A stretch of 64,000 bases of DNA. Source: DASXRU01 sp034665305. Its GTDB lineage: Bacteria; Acidobacteriota; Blastocatellia; Pyrinomonadales; Pyrinomonadaceae. Shown here piece by piece: positions 35,651 to 45,254 of this stretch. The notes beneath the pieces were generated by a model. The model had not been told where the DNA came from. It made no database searches and saw only the letters and a list, made by a program, of their open reading frames with translations. The stretch is from contig JAXDFZ010000023.1 of the NCBI GenBank assembly GCA_034665305.1, forward strand, positions 65,805-129,804, given 5' to 3'. How positions within the stretch are numbered: the first letter of the stretch is position 1; every line of letters begins with the position of its first letter. Both the position numbers and the translations under genes were made by a program.

Positions 35651-38600
35651 TCAGAAGGTAAAACGCACGCCGAAGTTGAGCTTACGCATCGACGCTGCGC
35701 TGGTAATAACGCCAAAGGTTGCGGATGTTGAGCCCGCAGCAGGAACGGAGTTGCCCGGCGTTCCGAGGTTCACTAAATTGAAAACATTAGTACCCTCCGC
35801 ACGAAGGCTAACTTTGTATCTTTCGCCCAGACGAATGTCACGAGTGACAGCCAGATCGACGACGTGATAACTCGGTCCGTAGAGAAGGTTGCGGGCCGAG
35901 TTCCCCTCGGTAGCAACGCCGGTCACGACCCGGTTCTGGGCAAAGGCTGCCGTGTTGAACCACATTGCCGCCGTCGGATTGGCAAGATGTGGATCGCCTA
36001 CCAACTGCGCCCGGTCCGTGTTGACACCATCAAGGTTGGCGTCGACGTTGCCGTTAGTGATAGTGAACGGAAGTCCGCTGCGCAGCTTAATGATCGGCGA
36101 GATGCTCCAGCCGCGGAGAAGCCCCCGCGCGAGCCGATTCTTGCCGCCGTAGAAATCAGGCCTGAAGTTCATGCTCATGCTGAAGACGTGTCGCTGGTCC
36201 GTATCGCCTGCGCCCTTATCTTCAGAAAGATTGCTATAGTTCTGCGCCAATCCCTGCGTCGTACTGTTGTAAAGCTGCACGCTGCTAAGCGTCTTGCTAT
36301 AGGTGTAGAAGGCGTTAAAGGAAACGTGGTGGCTCATCCGCATGGCGGTGGTCAGCTGCAGCCCATGGTAATTGGCACTCTGGTCCGACTGAAGGAGCAG
36401 TACGGCACCGAACAGCGGGTTGGGCCGACGTGCAAGGATGTTCGCTCCCGCAGTCGTGGCAGTCGGCGTCAGGACCGGGTAATTAACATCACGAGCAAAC
36501 GGGAGGTTGCGGCTCTCCGTCCCCACATACGCCGCTCCGACGACCAGGTCCCTGGTGAGCTGACGCTGTATGGAAACATTCATCTGATACGTGCGCGGCC
36601 ACTTGAAATCCGATGCCACCGGGAAGAGGCCGCCACCAGTGGTGAACGTCCCCTTGTAAGGGAAGGGATTGCCGCCCACGAAGGCGTTGTACGGATTGCT
36701 CAGCGAAGCTCCCAGAGGTACCCCGGCCGCATTTGTCTTTTGATTGATATTGGTAAAGCTCAATCGCGTGGAGAATGGCTGGAAGTTGGTCATGGTGTTC
36801 CACTCGTTGCCTGAGATGCTGCCGTAAAACACGCCGAACGCACCACGGAGCGAAGTCTTTCCATCACCGAATATGTCCCACGCGAAACCGAGACGGGGCG
36901 AAAAATGGGTGAAGCTGGTCGGAATGCCGCCACGTTCGACCCCGGGATCGCCGTAGAATAACGCCCCCACAGGTGCAGTCGGGATAACCACGGACTTCTG
37001 GCCGGGAACGTAATTGACCACCCGATTTAGCGGGTCGGTCGGTGCCGTTTGAACGTCCCAGCGCAGACCAAGATTGAGAGTGAGGCGGGGGCGAACTTTG
37101 AAATCATCCTGCACGAAGAATGCCGTGTACCAGCTATTGGTATAGCCCGTTACCGGGGCGTCCTGCGAAACCGCACTCGGAATACCGATCAGAAAATCGG
37201 CATACGCGTTTCCCGCCGCAGCTGTCACGCCTGGGGCCGCCACCCTGGCCGTTGAACCGGCATTGAACGTGAAAACCCCGTAGTTGTTAAGCAGTGTCTG
37301 CTGGATGTCCTTGTTGAGCGAGATCTCTCCACCCAACTTGAGCGAGTGATTTCCCTTGATCCAACTCAAAACATCGCGTGCGGAGTAGAAGCTGGTCCCG
37401 GCCACCGGGCCGCCGATTTGTTGTCCCAGGGTAAAGTATCCGGTAACGGTAATCTGCGGCAGGTTCGGCGTGCCTTGTATCGTGAACGCTGATCCCAGAT
37501 CGGTAAGTGAGATCGCCGGGCTATTGATGCGTCCGCCAAAATTCCGCGAGAAAGTCAACCAGACCTGGTTGACCTTGGCTGCGCTGATGAGCCAAACGTC
37601 GCTGGCGTTGACACTATGCTGCCGCCATGTGGAATCCTGGACGCTCCAGGGCACGTTGGGGCTGCCTCCCTTCGTGGTGCTGGTTCCACCGGTATTAAAG
37701 TAACTGACATTCAAGCGGTGAGCAGCGTTGAGCTGGTAGTCCAGCTTTCCCAGATACTCGTTGGAGTTAAATGGGGTAGGAATATTGCCCTGCCATCCTG
37801 CGTTGCCATTGGGGAGGGTAACGTTGGACAGCGGAATATAGGTATCGATGATCTTCCTCGCGACCGGGTCAATTCGGTTAGGGCAAATCACATTCGTCAC
37901 TCCGTTGCAGACGAAGGCCGCGTTAGTGGCGGGATCGGTTGGCTTGGTCGCAGAGGCAGTAAAATTGCCGGCGCGTTCCAGCGCAGTGGGAACGCGGGCG
38001 CCGCTCAGAAATGAGCTCGTTATCTGGCGCAGTCCCGAGTAGGAGAAGAAGAAGAAGGCCTTGTCCTGCTTGATGGGCCCGCCGATCGTGGCGCCAAACT
38101 GGTTGCGATGAAAGGGCGCGCGGGCAAGTTGAGAGCCCCAGTCATTCGCATTGAAAACAGTGTTGCGGACAAACTCGAAGAGGGACCCGTGGAACTTGTT
38201 GGTGCCGTTCTTGGTGATCACGTTGATGATGCCGCTGGCATAACGCCCATACTCCGCGTTGTAGCTGTTGGTCTGAACCCGGAATTCCTGGATAGCATCC
38301 GGGTTAGGCAAAATGTTACCCGTGTTGCGGAGGTTGGTCATGTTTATGCCGCCGTCCAGATAGTAGTTCACTGAGCCGGTGCCGCCGTCGGTGCCGCCAT
38401 TGATCAGCGTTCGCTGTTCCGGATAACCAAGGATGAACGTGCTGGTGCCGGTGGACGCGGTAGCTACCCCGTTATTGTTGGACTGCACGCCAGGTGTCAG
38501 ATCCAGTAGCGTGAAAACATTGCGCTCAACCAGTGGCAGACTCGCGATATCGGCGGACTGAATGGTGGTGCCGATCTCGGCGGTGCTTGTATTGATCGTA

Positions 38601-38992
38601 GCTTGCGTCTCCGTGACGGTCACGGTCTCGGTGACCTGCCCAACTGTCAGCGCCACATCGACGCGCGCCGTCTCGTTGATCTGCAGGACGATGTTATTAA
38701 GGTAGGCCTTCTTAAAGCCGGCACTGGTGACTTCAAGAACGTAGTTGCCTACCGGCAGAAATTCAATTCGGTACGCCCCATCGGCGCCGGACGTCACCGT
38801 TCGAGTCAGGCCGGTGTCGACATTGCGCGCAGTGACTTCGGCGCCTGGCATGGTGGCCCCGCCCGGGTCCGTGATGGTCCCAACCATCGTGGCAGTGGTG
38901 CCTTGCGCGGCGGCTGTCAGGGGGATGGCAAGCAACAATGCGAAGACGGCAAACTGAATCTTCCGTACACCAAAGTTTCTTAGGCTCAACAT
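35651..38992 (-). CDS. TonB-dependent receptor with N-terminal carboxypeptidase-regulatory domain (Oar-like)
   Basis: Start is ATG 38992, 7 nt after GGAGGT. The 1113-residue outer-membrane protein has a signal peptide (AIPLTAAAQG), a CarboxypepD_reg domain (about 30-115: GTITDPGGATMPGAEVTARN...YVLEVTSAGFKK), a plug (about 130-260, VERNVFTLLDLTPGVQ) and a beta-barrel ending in the aromatic FGVRFTF terminus expected for outer-membrane insertion. Position beside the ROK repressor and uronate genes suggests oligosaccharide uptake. No SusD-like lipoprotein gene is present in the window. Confidence 0.9.
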   Translation of the reverse strand: MLSLRNFGVRKIQFAVFALLLAIPLTAAAQGTTATMVGTITDPGGATMPGAEVTARNVDTGLTRTVTSGADGAYRIEFLPVGNYVLEVTSAGFKKAYLNNIVLQINETARVDVALTVGQVTETVTVTETQATINTSTAEIGTTIQSADIASLPLVERNVFTLLDLTPGVQSNNNGVATASTGTSTFILGYPEQRTLINGGTDGGTGSVNYYLDGGINMTNLRNTGNILPNPDAIQEFRVQTNSYNAEYGRYASGIINVITKNGTNKFHGSLFEFVRNTVFNANDWGSQLARAPFHRNQFGATIGGPIKQDKAFFFFSYSGLRQITSSFLSGARVPTALERAGNFTASATKPTDPATNAAFVCNGVTNVICPNRIDPVARKIIDTYIPLSNVTLPNGNAGWQGNIPTPFNSNEYLGKLDYQLNAAHRLNVSYFNTGGTSTTKGGSPNVPWSVQDSTWRQHSVNASDVWLISAAKVNQVWLTFSRNFGGRINSPAISLTDLGSAFTIQGTPNLPQITVTGYFTLGQQIGGPVAGTSFYSARDVLSWIKGNHSLKLGGEISLNKDIQQTLLNNYGVFTFNAGSTARVAAPGVTAAAGNAYADFLIGIPSAVSQDAPVTGYTNSWYTAFFVQDDFKVRPRLTLNLGLRWDVQTAPTDPLNRVVNYVPGQKSVVIPTAPVGALFYGDPGVERGGIPTSFTHFSPRLGFAWDIFGDGKTSLRGAFGVFYGSISGNEWNTMTNFQPFSTRLSFTNINQKTNAAGVPLGASLSNPYNAFVGGNPFPYKGTFTTGGGLFPVASDFKWPRTYQMNVSIQRQLTRDLVVGAAYVGTESRNLPFARDVNYPVLTPTATTAGANILARRPNPLFGAVLLLQSDQSANYHGLQLTTAMRMSHHVSFNAFYTYSKTLSSVQLYNSTTQGLAQNYSNLSEDKGAGDTDQRHVFSMSMNFRPDFYGGKNRLARGLLRGWSISPIIKLRSGLPFTITNGNVDANLDGVNTDRAQLVGDPHLANPTAAMWFNTAAFAQNRVVTGVATEGNSARNLLYGPSYHVVDLAVTRDIRLGERYKVSLRAEGTNVFNLVNLGTPGNSVPAAGSTSATFGVITSAASMRKLNFGVRFTF

Positions 38993-39110
38993 GTCAGCGA
39001 CCTCCAATTAGATTTCGAAACGAAAAGGCTTTGATCTGTACCGCTGGCAATCCCGAGATCAGCAACGGCCGTGCGCCCCGCTTGCTACTTTTTTTCTGAA
39101 TCTTTCGAAC

Positions 39111-40334
39111 TCAAGCCACCCGCGGCGCGGCAAAAGTAGGCGCCGCAATGAGCGCCGCCGCTCCCCGCAATCGGGGGTATTCCTGCGCCGGCGTGATTCG
39201 CAGCGGCGTGCGTGCGGCCGCTTCCGTCAGCGTCCGTTCGAGCATGGCCGCTCGCACGGTTTCTTCAATCACGTCCCAGGCGTTGGTAATTTCCCCCGCC
39301 AGGTAGATCGCATCCGGATTGATGATGTTGACGATAGTTGCCAGTCCGAGGCCCAGGAAACGACTGCTCGCCTTAATAGCAGATAAAGCTTTCGCGTCTC
39401 CGGTTCGCGCGCGTGCAATCAGATCCAGCACGGTGAAGGAGTTGCTTTCCATCTCTTTCAGGTGTTTTGGACTAAGTTGGGACAAATTCCATCCAAAGTA
39501 ACGCGCCAGGGTAGCAAGATTGGAGGTGTAAGCTTCCCAACATCCATTGGCCCCGCACATACAGCGCGGTCCATCGAGATCGAGAGGCATATGTCCAAAC
39601 TCACCGGCAATGTGATCGCGGCCGCGAATCAGTTCCCCGTTCATTACGATTCCAGTGCCAACGCCGTCGGACACGCTCACGTAGACAAAGCTTTGACCTG
39701 CCGTCTCCGCTTTTTCAAGCCAAAGTTGGGCAAGCGCGCAGGCCCGTCCCGAGTTCTCTACGTGTACCGGCAAATTTGTAGCGGCCGCGATCTTTGAGCG
39801 AATGTCCACTCCGCGCCAACCCAATGCCGGCGCGTTCAGAACTTTGCCGGTTCGCTGGTCCACCATGCCGGGAACAACGACGCCAATACCCTCGCAGACC
39901 GCACCGAGCCCCTGCCCTTTCAGCATTTTCTTAATGCGGCGGGCCAAATCCTTCGTAAATTCCGGTACCGAAAAAACCGTATCGTAAATTTCCACACCCA
40001 GTTGTCGCCCGGAAAAGTCGCACAGCATTAGATAGGTTTTCGTAAATCTGATATCTACGGCGACCGCCAGCCGATCCTGAGTTCGAACGTGTAAAAAAGT
40101 AGGCTTGCGTCCGCGCGCCGCCTCGCCAGTCGCCCCCTCGTAGATCAGTCCCTGTCCGATCAATTCCTGGACCAGGACGCTAACGACGCCGCGCGTCATC
40201 TTCATATGCCGGGCCAAGTCTGCCCGCGAAATAGGCTGACGTTCGCGGATGACATTCAGCGCAATCCGGCGGTTGATATCGCGCGCCGTCGTGCGGGTGG
40301 CAATACTAAAATTTGTCGTGTTTATTTTCCGCAT
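39111..40334 (-). CDS. ROK family transcriptional repressor (NagC/XylR type)
   Basis: From ATG 40334, 407 residues. An N-terminal winged helix (ARDINRRIALNVIRERQPISRADLARHMKMTRGVVSVLVQELI) is followed by the ROK sugar-kinase-like fold with GVVVPGMVD, HIAGEFGHMPLD and the zinc motif CMCGANGCWE (about residues 245-263). No strong ribosome-binding site; the predicted leader is only about 23 nt. A perfect palindrome over its own promoter suggests autorepression, and it likely senses a sugar or uronate released by the surrounding enzymes. Confidence 0.9.
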   Translation of the reverse strand: MRKINTTNFSIATRTTARDINRRIALNVIRERQPISRADLARHMKMTRGVVSVLVQELIGQGLIYEGATGEAARGRKPTFLHVRTQDRLAVAVDIRFTKTYLMLCDFSGRQLGVEIYDTVFSVPEFTKDLARRIKKMLKGQGLGAVCEGIGVVVPGMVDQRTGKVLNAPALGWRGVDIRSKIAAATNLPVHVENSGRACALAQLWLEKAETAGQSFVYVSVSDGVGTGIVMNGELIRGRDHIAGEFGHMPLDLDGPRCMCGANGCWEAYTSNLATLARYFGWNLSQLSPKHLKEMESNSFTVLDLIARARTGDAKALSAIKASSRFLGLGLATIVNIINPDAIYLAGEITNAWDVIEETVRAAMLERTLTEAAARTPLRITPAQEYPRLRGAAALIAAPTFAAPRVA

Positions 40335-40345
40335 GGTTGGGGGAC

Positions 40346-40392
40346 ATATTGTTCGGCGCGCGAACAATATGCTTGAGCCAGATGCTTGTCAA
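40346..40392 (-). promoter_or_regulatory. Promoter of the ROK gene with perfect palindromic operator
   Basis: Minus-strand TTGACA (40392-40387) and TATTGT (40369-40364) are 17 bp apart. A 25-bp perfect palindrome with arms ATATTGTTCG (40346-40355) and CGAACAATAT (40361-40370) around GCGCG covers the -10 box and start site. It is a strong operator candidate for the ROK repressor itself. Confidence 0.75.
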
Positions 40393-40609
40393 GACTTTTT
40401 TTAGAAAAACTACGGGCGGGGGAAGATCGCCAGGGGTCGACAGCGGCCGTCGGTCCTCGGCGGCGGTCTCGCTGCTGACTAATCCTCTTTCTCTCCCGAC
40501 GGTAATTTGTTGACTATCCTTCCAGATTGGTTTAGAAAAACTCGTCCCCTGGCACAAATTGCGGTACCTCAGTTGAACCGGTAATCATTAACAGAAGAGG
40601 GTGGTAAGA

Positions 40610-41536
40610 ATGGGCCAGATCAGACGGATAGGCATTGCTTTCATTTGGGTTTTGCTGGTCGCGCTTGCGTGCACTTTTTCTCTAACCGGGCGCACCGCGT
40701 ACCACCAACCCGATCGCAAAAGCGCGCAGCCGGTTGTCTCGTCACCGTCTTCTCCTGCTTTGGTTGCCGAGTATCACGGCGTCAGCGCGGATTCAGCCGG
40801 GCCGGCTGCGAACCTCTATTCCAATAACTCGGCGGGAATTCGCGAGCAAGTTCCCGAAAAATACAACGCCCGTTACCAACAATGGAAACAGGAGTTTCTT
40901 AGAACGGTGACTGGCCAGCAGCAATGGGCTTTCTATCAAAACAATCAGCATTTTACCTTGACCATCGTAGTTACTCGCGACAATCCTGAGGGTGGAAATA
41001 CCAGCAACTATCAATGGAACGAAGACGGAGAATTAGTGGCCGCGACCATTACTCTTGGCGCCCGGCTTGATGAAGGCGTTCCGAATCCAGTTTATTTTCC
41101 GGTGATGAATTCCCTGTTGCCGACCGCAACAAGTCATCCCATCGGAGGCGAAACTTTGGCGGCGACCAAGATTGCCCACGAGTTCGGCCACGTAAACCGA
41201 ACCGCCAAGACTGACGCTGTTCTCTATCAACTCCAGCTCCAGTTGATACCTCAGTACAATCAGATTCTCTTGAATAATGGACGCGATACGACCGATTCGC
41301 GTTTGGTCGAATTAGCCGGAAGGATGGGAGCCGCGCCCGTGGAGATTTGGGAAGATCGTGAATACTGGGGCGAAACGAACGCCATGCTCTATCTCAGCGA
41401 TCGATTCGCCCACAACGGTTTTCGCTGTGTGCTCTTTAACAGAATCAAACGCAGTGTTGATTTGTATGCCAGGAGTTATGCAGACCGCTTTCTTACCGTA
41501 GCGGAATCGACACCACCGCCTCGTTGTGGCTGGTAG
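40610..41536 (+). CDS. Exported putative zinc metallopeptidase (HExxH), unknown family
   Basis: ATG 40610 follows AGAGGGTGG. The 308-residue product has an N-terminal membrane/signal segment (8-27) ending in VALAC, a borderline lipobox. The conserved-looking core is KIAHEFGHVN (H190, E191, H194), with a candidate third ligand E255 in EYWGETNAM. That arrangement fits gluzincin-like zinc peptidases, but I do not recognise the family. It reads opposite to all surrounding uronate genes, so its link to them is unclear. Confidence 0.72.
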   Translation: MGQIRRIGIAFIWVLLVALACTFSLTGRTAYHQPDRKSAQPVVSSPSSPALVAEYHGVSADSAGPAANLYSNNSAGIREQVPEKYNARYQQWKQEFLRTVTGQQQWAFYQNNQHFTLTIVVTRDNPEGGNTSNYQWNEDGELVAATITLGARLDEGVPNPVYFPVMNSLLPTATSHPIGGETLAATKIAHEFGHVNRTAKTDAVLYQLQLQLIPQYNQILLNNGRDTTDSRLVELAGRMGAAPVEIWEDREYWGETNAMLYLSDRFAHNGFRCVLFNRIKRSVDLYARSYADRFLTVAESTPPPRCGW

Positions 41537-41546
41537 CCACGCGACG

Positions 41547-43457
41547 TTACCGCGAAAACGTCAGTCCGAACCCGTACTTGAAGAGCGGATCATAGTTTGG
41601 GTCTCCAACGTTAATCGGAATCTGCGCCATCGACCGCGGCCAGGTGAACGAGAGTTTGCCCGTCGGGCGATAATCGCCGAACAATACATCAGCAACTCCC
41701 TCACCTTCAGTTCCCGGCAACCAGGCAGCGATGAAACTGTCGCATTGATGCAAAGCTTCGTTGACGATCATTGGCCGGCCAGAGAGCAGTACCACGACAA
41801 CCGGAATTCCAGCCTGCTTCATATTACTAACTGCAGTTACATCTTCCGCGCTGAGCGTCAGCTCCTCTTGGTCTCCGCGACCTTCGGCGTACGGCGTTTC
41901 GCCGATTACTACGATCCCGATGTCCGCGCCGTTTGCGCCGGTAGCATCTTTTGAGAATGTCACTTTCGTTGCCCGCGAAACGGTCTCTCGAATTGCCTTG
42001 AGAATCGTAGTACCGCCGGTAGTTATGTCGCCACTCTTTCCTTGCCAGTCGATGGTCCAACCACCGCATTGATTGCCAATATCGTCAGCACTTTTGCCTC
42101 CCACGTGAATGCGTGCAAGTCGCTTGGAAAGTGGCAAAGTATTTTTATCGTTCTTCAGCAGAACCAACGATTGCCGCACGCACTCACGCGCAACCGCGCG
42201 ATGAGCTGGCGAGCCAAAGGCCTGGTGCAAACGGCGGTCGGCGAAAGGAGATCTGTTCCGGTCCATTAATCCCAACGCGAATTTGACTCGCAGTATGCGC
42301 GTCACTGCATCGTCGATTCGCGATAAAGGGACTTTGTTTTCCTTAACAAGTTCCAGCAGCAGATTAATGAACCGGACGTAGTCCGTGGGCTCCATGGCCA
42401 TATCCATGCCCGCGTTGATCGATATCTCAATCGCACGTTTGAAGTCAGGCGTTATTTGACCGATGGCCCGATAATCAGAAATTAGAAAACCTTCAAACCC
42501 CAACTCGTCTTTAAGAATCTCGGTGAGCAGGCGCTTACTGCCGGAAACCTTAACGCCATTCCAACTGCTGTACGACGGCATAATCGAACCGACTCCAGCT
42601 TTGACGGTGCTGAGGTAGCCGTGCATGTGAATTCGTCTTAACTCGGCTTCGCTTAATCGGGTATCGCCCTGGTCCAGGAGACGTTTTTTCTCGCGGTTAA
42701 GAAAACCAGCGGTCCCGATCGTCGTCCCACCGTCACCGATAAAATGCTTGGCACAAGCCAGCACCCTCAAGGGGTTGCTCAAATCGCTCCCCTGAAAACC
42801 ACGGACCGCCGCGGCCCCCATACTTTCGACGAGTTCCGGCGCTTCGCCAAAACCTTCGTAGGTTCTGCCCCATCTTTCATCGCGGGGAACGGTGACGCAC
42901 GGAGCAAAGGTCCAGTTGATGCCGGTCGCCCGAACTTCTTCCGCCGTTATGCGCGCCGCCTGCTCCACCAACCGCGGGTTGCGCGTGCAGCCCAGCCCGA
43001 TATTGTGTGGAAATACAACCGCGCCCAGCACATTGTTGTGTCCGTGCACGGCATCGACGCCGTGCAGAAGAGGAATTGCCAAACGAGTTTTCAAAGCATG
43101 GGTCTGGTAGCCATCATACATGTCCGTCCAGGCATCAAGACTGTTCCCCGCTTTGGGATCTGAACTGCCGCCGTTCAAGAGTGAGCCAAGAAAATACTTT
43201 TCAATTTCCCCGGGATCTTTTAGAGCTTCCTGCTCGGCCTGAGTCATCTGGCCGATCTTTTCTTCGAGGGTCATCCGGACAAGCAATTCGCGAACTCTGC
43301 CGTCGAACGTCGATAATCGCTTGGGCAGTGGCGGTTTCCCTTTCGGCGCAGTCGAACCCAGGGCCAAATCGTTAACGACTCCGTGGGCCAGCAGAGTAAA
43401 CCCGGCGGCAAGCGCTGATGACTCGATGAAGTGCCGGCGCGTGGTTTTTGTTTTCAT
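41547..43457 (-). CDS. Glycoside hydrolase family 3 beta-glucosidase-like enzyme, Tat-exported
   Basis: From ATG 43457 (no clear ribosome-binding site), 636 residues. A twin-arginine signal TTRRHFIESSALAAGFTLLA opens the protein. GH3 features: MTLEEKIGQMTQAE, HGVDAVHGHNNV, RDERWGRTYEGFGEAPELV, KHFIGDGGT, and the nucleophile segment GFLISDYRAI (Asp in SDY, where SDW is more common). The C-terminal GH3 domain includes DQEELTLS. It probably releases glucosyl or xylosyl units from oligosaccharides. Confidence 0.9.
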   Translation of the reverse strand: MKTKTTRRHFIESSALAAGFTLLAHGVVNDLALGSTAPKGKPPLPKRLSTFDGRVRELLVRMTLEEKIGQMTQAEQEALKDPGEIEKYFLGSLLNGGSSDPKAGNSLDAWTDMYDGYQTHALKTRLAIPLLHGVDAVHGHNNVLGAVVFPHNIGLGCTRNPRLVEQAARITAEEVRATGINWTFAPCVTVPRDERWGRTYEGFGEAPELVESMGAAAVRGFQGSDLSNPLRVLACAKHFIGDGGTTIGTAGFLNREKKRLLDQGDTRLSEAELRRIHMHGYLSTVKAGVGSIMPSYSSWNGVKVSGSKRLLTEILKDELGFEGFLISDYRAIGQITPDFKRAIEISINAGMDMAMEPTDYVRFINLLLELVKENKVPLSRIDDAVTRILRVKFALGLMDRNRSPFADRRLHQAFGSPAHRAVARECVRQSLVLLKNDKNTLPLSKRLARIHVGGKSADDIGNQCGGWTIDWQGKSGDITTGGTTILKAIRETVSRATKVTFSKDATGANGADIGIVVIGETPYAEGRGDQEELTLSAEDVTAVSNMKQAGIPVVVVLLSGRPMIVNEALHQCDSFIAAWLPGTEGEGVADVLFGDYRPTGKLSFTWPRSMAQIPINVGDPNYDPLFKYGFGLTFSR

Positions 43458-43544
43458 GATCTGCGGGAGCGTTTCAGTTTCCACAATAGCGAGAAGGATC
43501 CAGGTTATTATTTCAGAAAGTTCTCCACGACATGTTCATTTGTT

Positions 43545-43683
43545 CGCTCCAGCGGAGCGAGATGTTTATAGCCAAGAGCCGAACGCATAAAGAATCGTCG
43601 CTCCGGTAGGAGCGAAAGTCCCAAGCAAAGACTGAAAGAAACGGCCCATCACGCTATAAACCTCTCGCCCCGCTGGGGCAGCG
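43545..43683. repeat. CGCTCCAGCGGAGCG palindrome cluster, copy 2
   Basis: CGCTCCAGCGGAGCG followed by AGATGTTTATAG (43545-43571), CGCTCC-GGT-AGGAGCG (43600-43615) and CTATAAACCTCTCGCCCCGC-type words (43654-43683) share wording with 31060-31179. The gap separates the alginate-lyase-like and GH3 genes. Confidence 0.7.
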
Positions 43684-43693
43684 ATATGCTGAT

Positions 43694-44920
43694 TCACCTT
43701 CCGGATAGAAGATGTTCTCGATCCGTCGATTCCAATTTGGGAATTCTTAGCTCAGCAGTTTTGAACCTCTGATCCTGGTAGTGCGCGGCGGCCCGGCGCA
43801 TTAAGGGATAGAACGGCTTCGCTTCGAAACCACCAATCTGCGGGTAGCTCCACTTCTGATCTTCCATCGCGTAGGGATAAAGATAATCAAGCGCGGCGCG
43901 AATGCTGCGTCCATCTTTTGTTTGGTATTTCCATAAATTCACGCCGACATTTTCCGCCAGACGGGCCAGCTGCAAGAGTCCATCGAGGTTCATGTTGCTG
44001 TAACTCCATGCTTTGGTACGTCGCAGTTCAAGTGGCTGGCGCCCGTCCGGTTCGATTTGCAACGCAATCCGTTTCTCTTTAGCAGCTTCGGCAATCTTTT
44101 TCGCCAGGTCGTCCCGGCGGACAAACATTGCGAACGACATCGCCTGGACATCGTAATACGTGCCGTGATTATTTTTCGCTGCGCTCTCCTCGCGGCCGTT
44201 CCGGCTTTCCTGCATCCACTGCAGGAAGGTGCTAAACCAGGCTTCGAGTGCCTTCTGGTCTGCGGCGCTCCACGACTTTGATCCTGCCAGCAAGCCAACA
44301 GCGTCCACAGTGTTCACGAGCCCTCGCGTTTCAATGAGTCCAATCCCGCGACCGGTGTTCACGCCGGGAATGAATTGCGCATACTCCAGGTTTGGATTCA
44401 TGCGAGTAGCCGGATCAATGAACCAGGCCCGCAATAACTGGGTCGCCTTCGTCGCATACTCTTCATTGTTCTTGAAATAGTAGGCCAGCGAAAGAGTCTG
44501 CACGGCGCTTTCCATCTGATCGAGAGCCAGGTGATCTGTAATCTTCGCGATTTCCGGATTCCGCTCGCCGTCGCGATTGATGTATGGCAGCCCGTCAGGC
44601 TTATCCGGGTTGGGCCAGAAGTACGGCGCCTGACTCATGTAGTCATGCTTGTCTCCGCTCGGCGGCGTGACCGCCTTGCTGATTACCGACGAAGGCTGTT
44701 GCTGCAGGGCCCGGCTAGCGTCTTTTTCAAGTTTCGCCAACGCGGCAGCGAAGGTCTGATCGTTCGATCTAATGCGGTGTTTTGTTTCTACCAACTTTCG
44801 AGCATCAATTAGAAACACTCGCGGCGCTACGATTTTCGCCTGGCTGTTTGCTGTCGAACCCAGTCCCACGAGGGCGAGCGAGACGACGCATGAGCTGAAC
44901 AACGGTTGAATGATTTTCAT
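43694..44920 (-). CDS. Secreted alginate-lyase-domain protein
   Basis: 408 residues with a signal peptide (about 1-28, cleaving near TANSQA). Motifs of the Pfam alginate lyase superfamily (helical toroid, PL5/PL38-like) are plain: SQAPYFWPNPDKPDGLPYINRDGE, NNHGTYYDVQ with candidate catalytic Asn/His, and TKAWSYSNMNLDGL. Mode of action would be beta-elimination of a polyuronate, giving unsaturated products for GH88 and the Kdu pathway. Which polyuronate (mannuronan, glucuronan) is undecided. Confidence 0.88.
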   Translation of the reverse strand: MKIIQPLFSSCVVSLALVGLGSTANSQAKIVAPRVFLIDARKLVETKHRIRSNDQTFAAALAKLEKDASRALQQQPSSVISKAVTPPSGDKHDYMSQAPYFWPNPDKPDGLPYINRDGERNPEIAKITDHLALDQMESAVQTLSLAYYFKNNEEYATKATQLLRAWFIDPATRMNPNLEYAQFIPGVNTGRGIGLIETRGLVNTVDAVGLLAGSKSWSAADQKALEAWFSTFLQWMQESRNGREESAAKNNHGTYYDVQAMSFAMFVRRDDLAKKIAEAAKEKRIALQIEPDGRQPLELRRTKAWSYSNMNLDGLLQLARLAENVGVNLWKYQTKDGRSIRAALDYLYPYAMEDQKWSYPQIGGFEAKPFYPLMRRAAAHYQDQRFKTAELRIPKLESTDREHLLSGR

Positions 44921-45011
44921 GGAATAGATTAAATTCCCTGGATCAGCACCTTAGATTATTATCGGCAGTTAATTCCGATTTTACCTCTTAGGTCAAGTCT
45001 CTTGGTGGCAT

Positions 45012-45167
45012 GAGGTCAGTACCACCACGCGGTAGCGGGTGGGTCTTCCCGGCCCTATTGCAAGTTGCCGATTGAAAAATTGGCTAGTGATTGAAGCAAT
45101 CGGAAATCGGAGATCGACAATCGGCAATCATGAGACCCACCCGCTACCGCGCGGTGGTACTGACCTC
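45012..45167. repeat. Inverted pair of RAYT-type REP elements (long palindrome)
   Basis: A REP (45012-45045, GTCAGTACCACCACGCGGTA then GCGGGTGGGTC) and its inverse (45133-45167) bracket an inner inverted repeat, TTGCCGATTG...CAATCGGCAA. The whole 156 bp could fold into one cruciform. The same REP is abundant at 58.4-63.2 kb around two RAYT genes. The rest of the 44921-45254 gap holds only a promoter candidate. Confidence 0.8.
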
Positions 45168-45188
45168 ATGACACTGCAACGAAACAGA

Positions 45189-45217
45189 TTGAACAGCGCT
45201 CGATAATCGTCTATCGT
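45189..45217 (+). promoter_or_regulatory. Candidate promoter for the SDR-larA pair
   Basis: TTGAAC (45189-45194) and TATCGT (45212-45217) are 17 bp apart, about 38 bp before the SDR start codon. The -10 box is weak. Confidence 0.35.
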
Positions 45218-45254
45218 CCGGATTGAAAACTGAAAATTGAGACCCAATCAGAAA

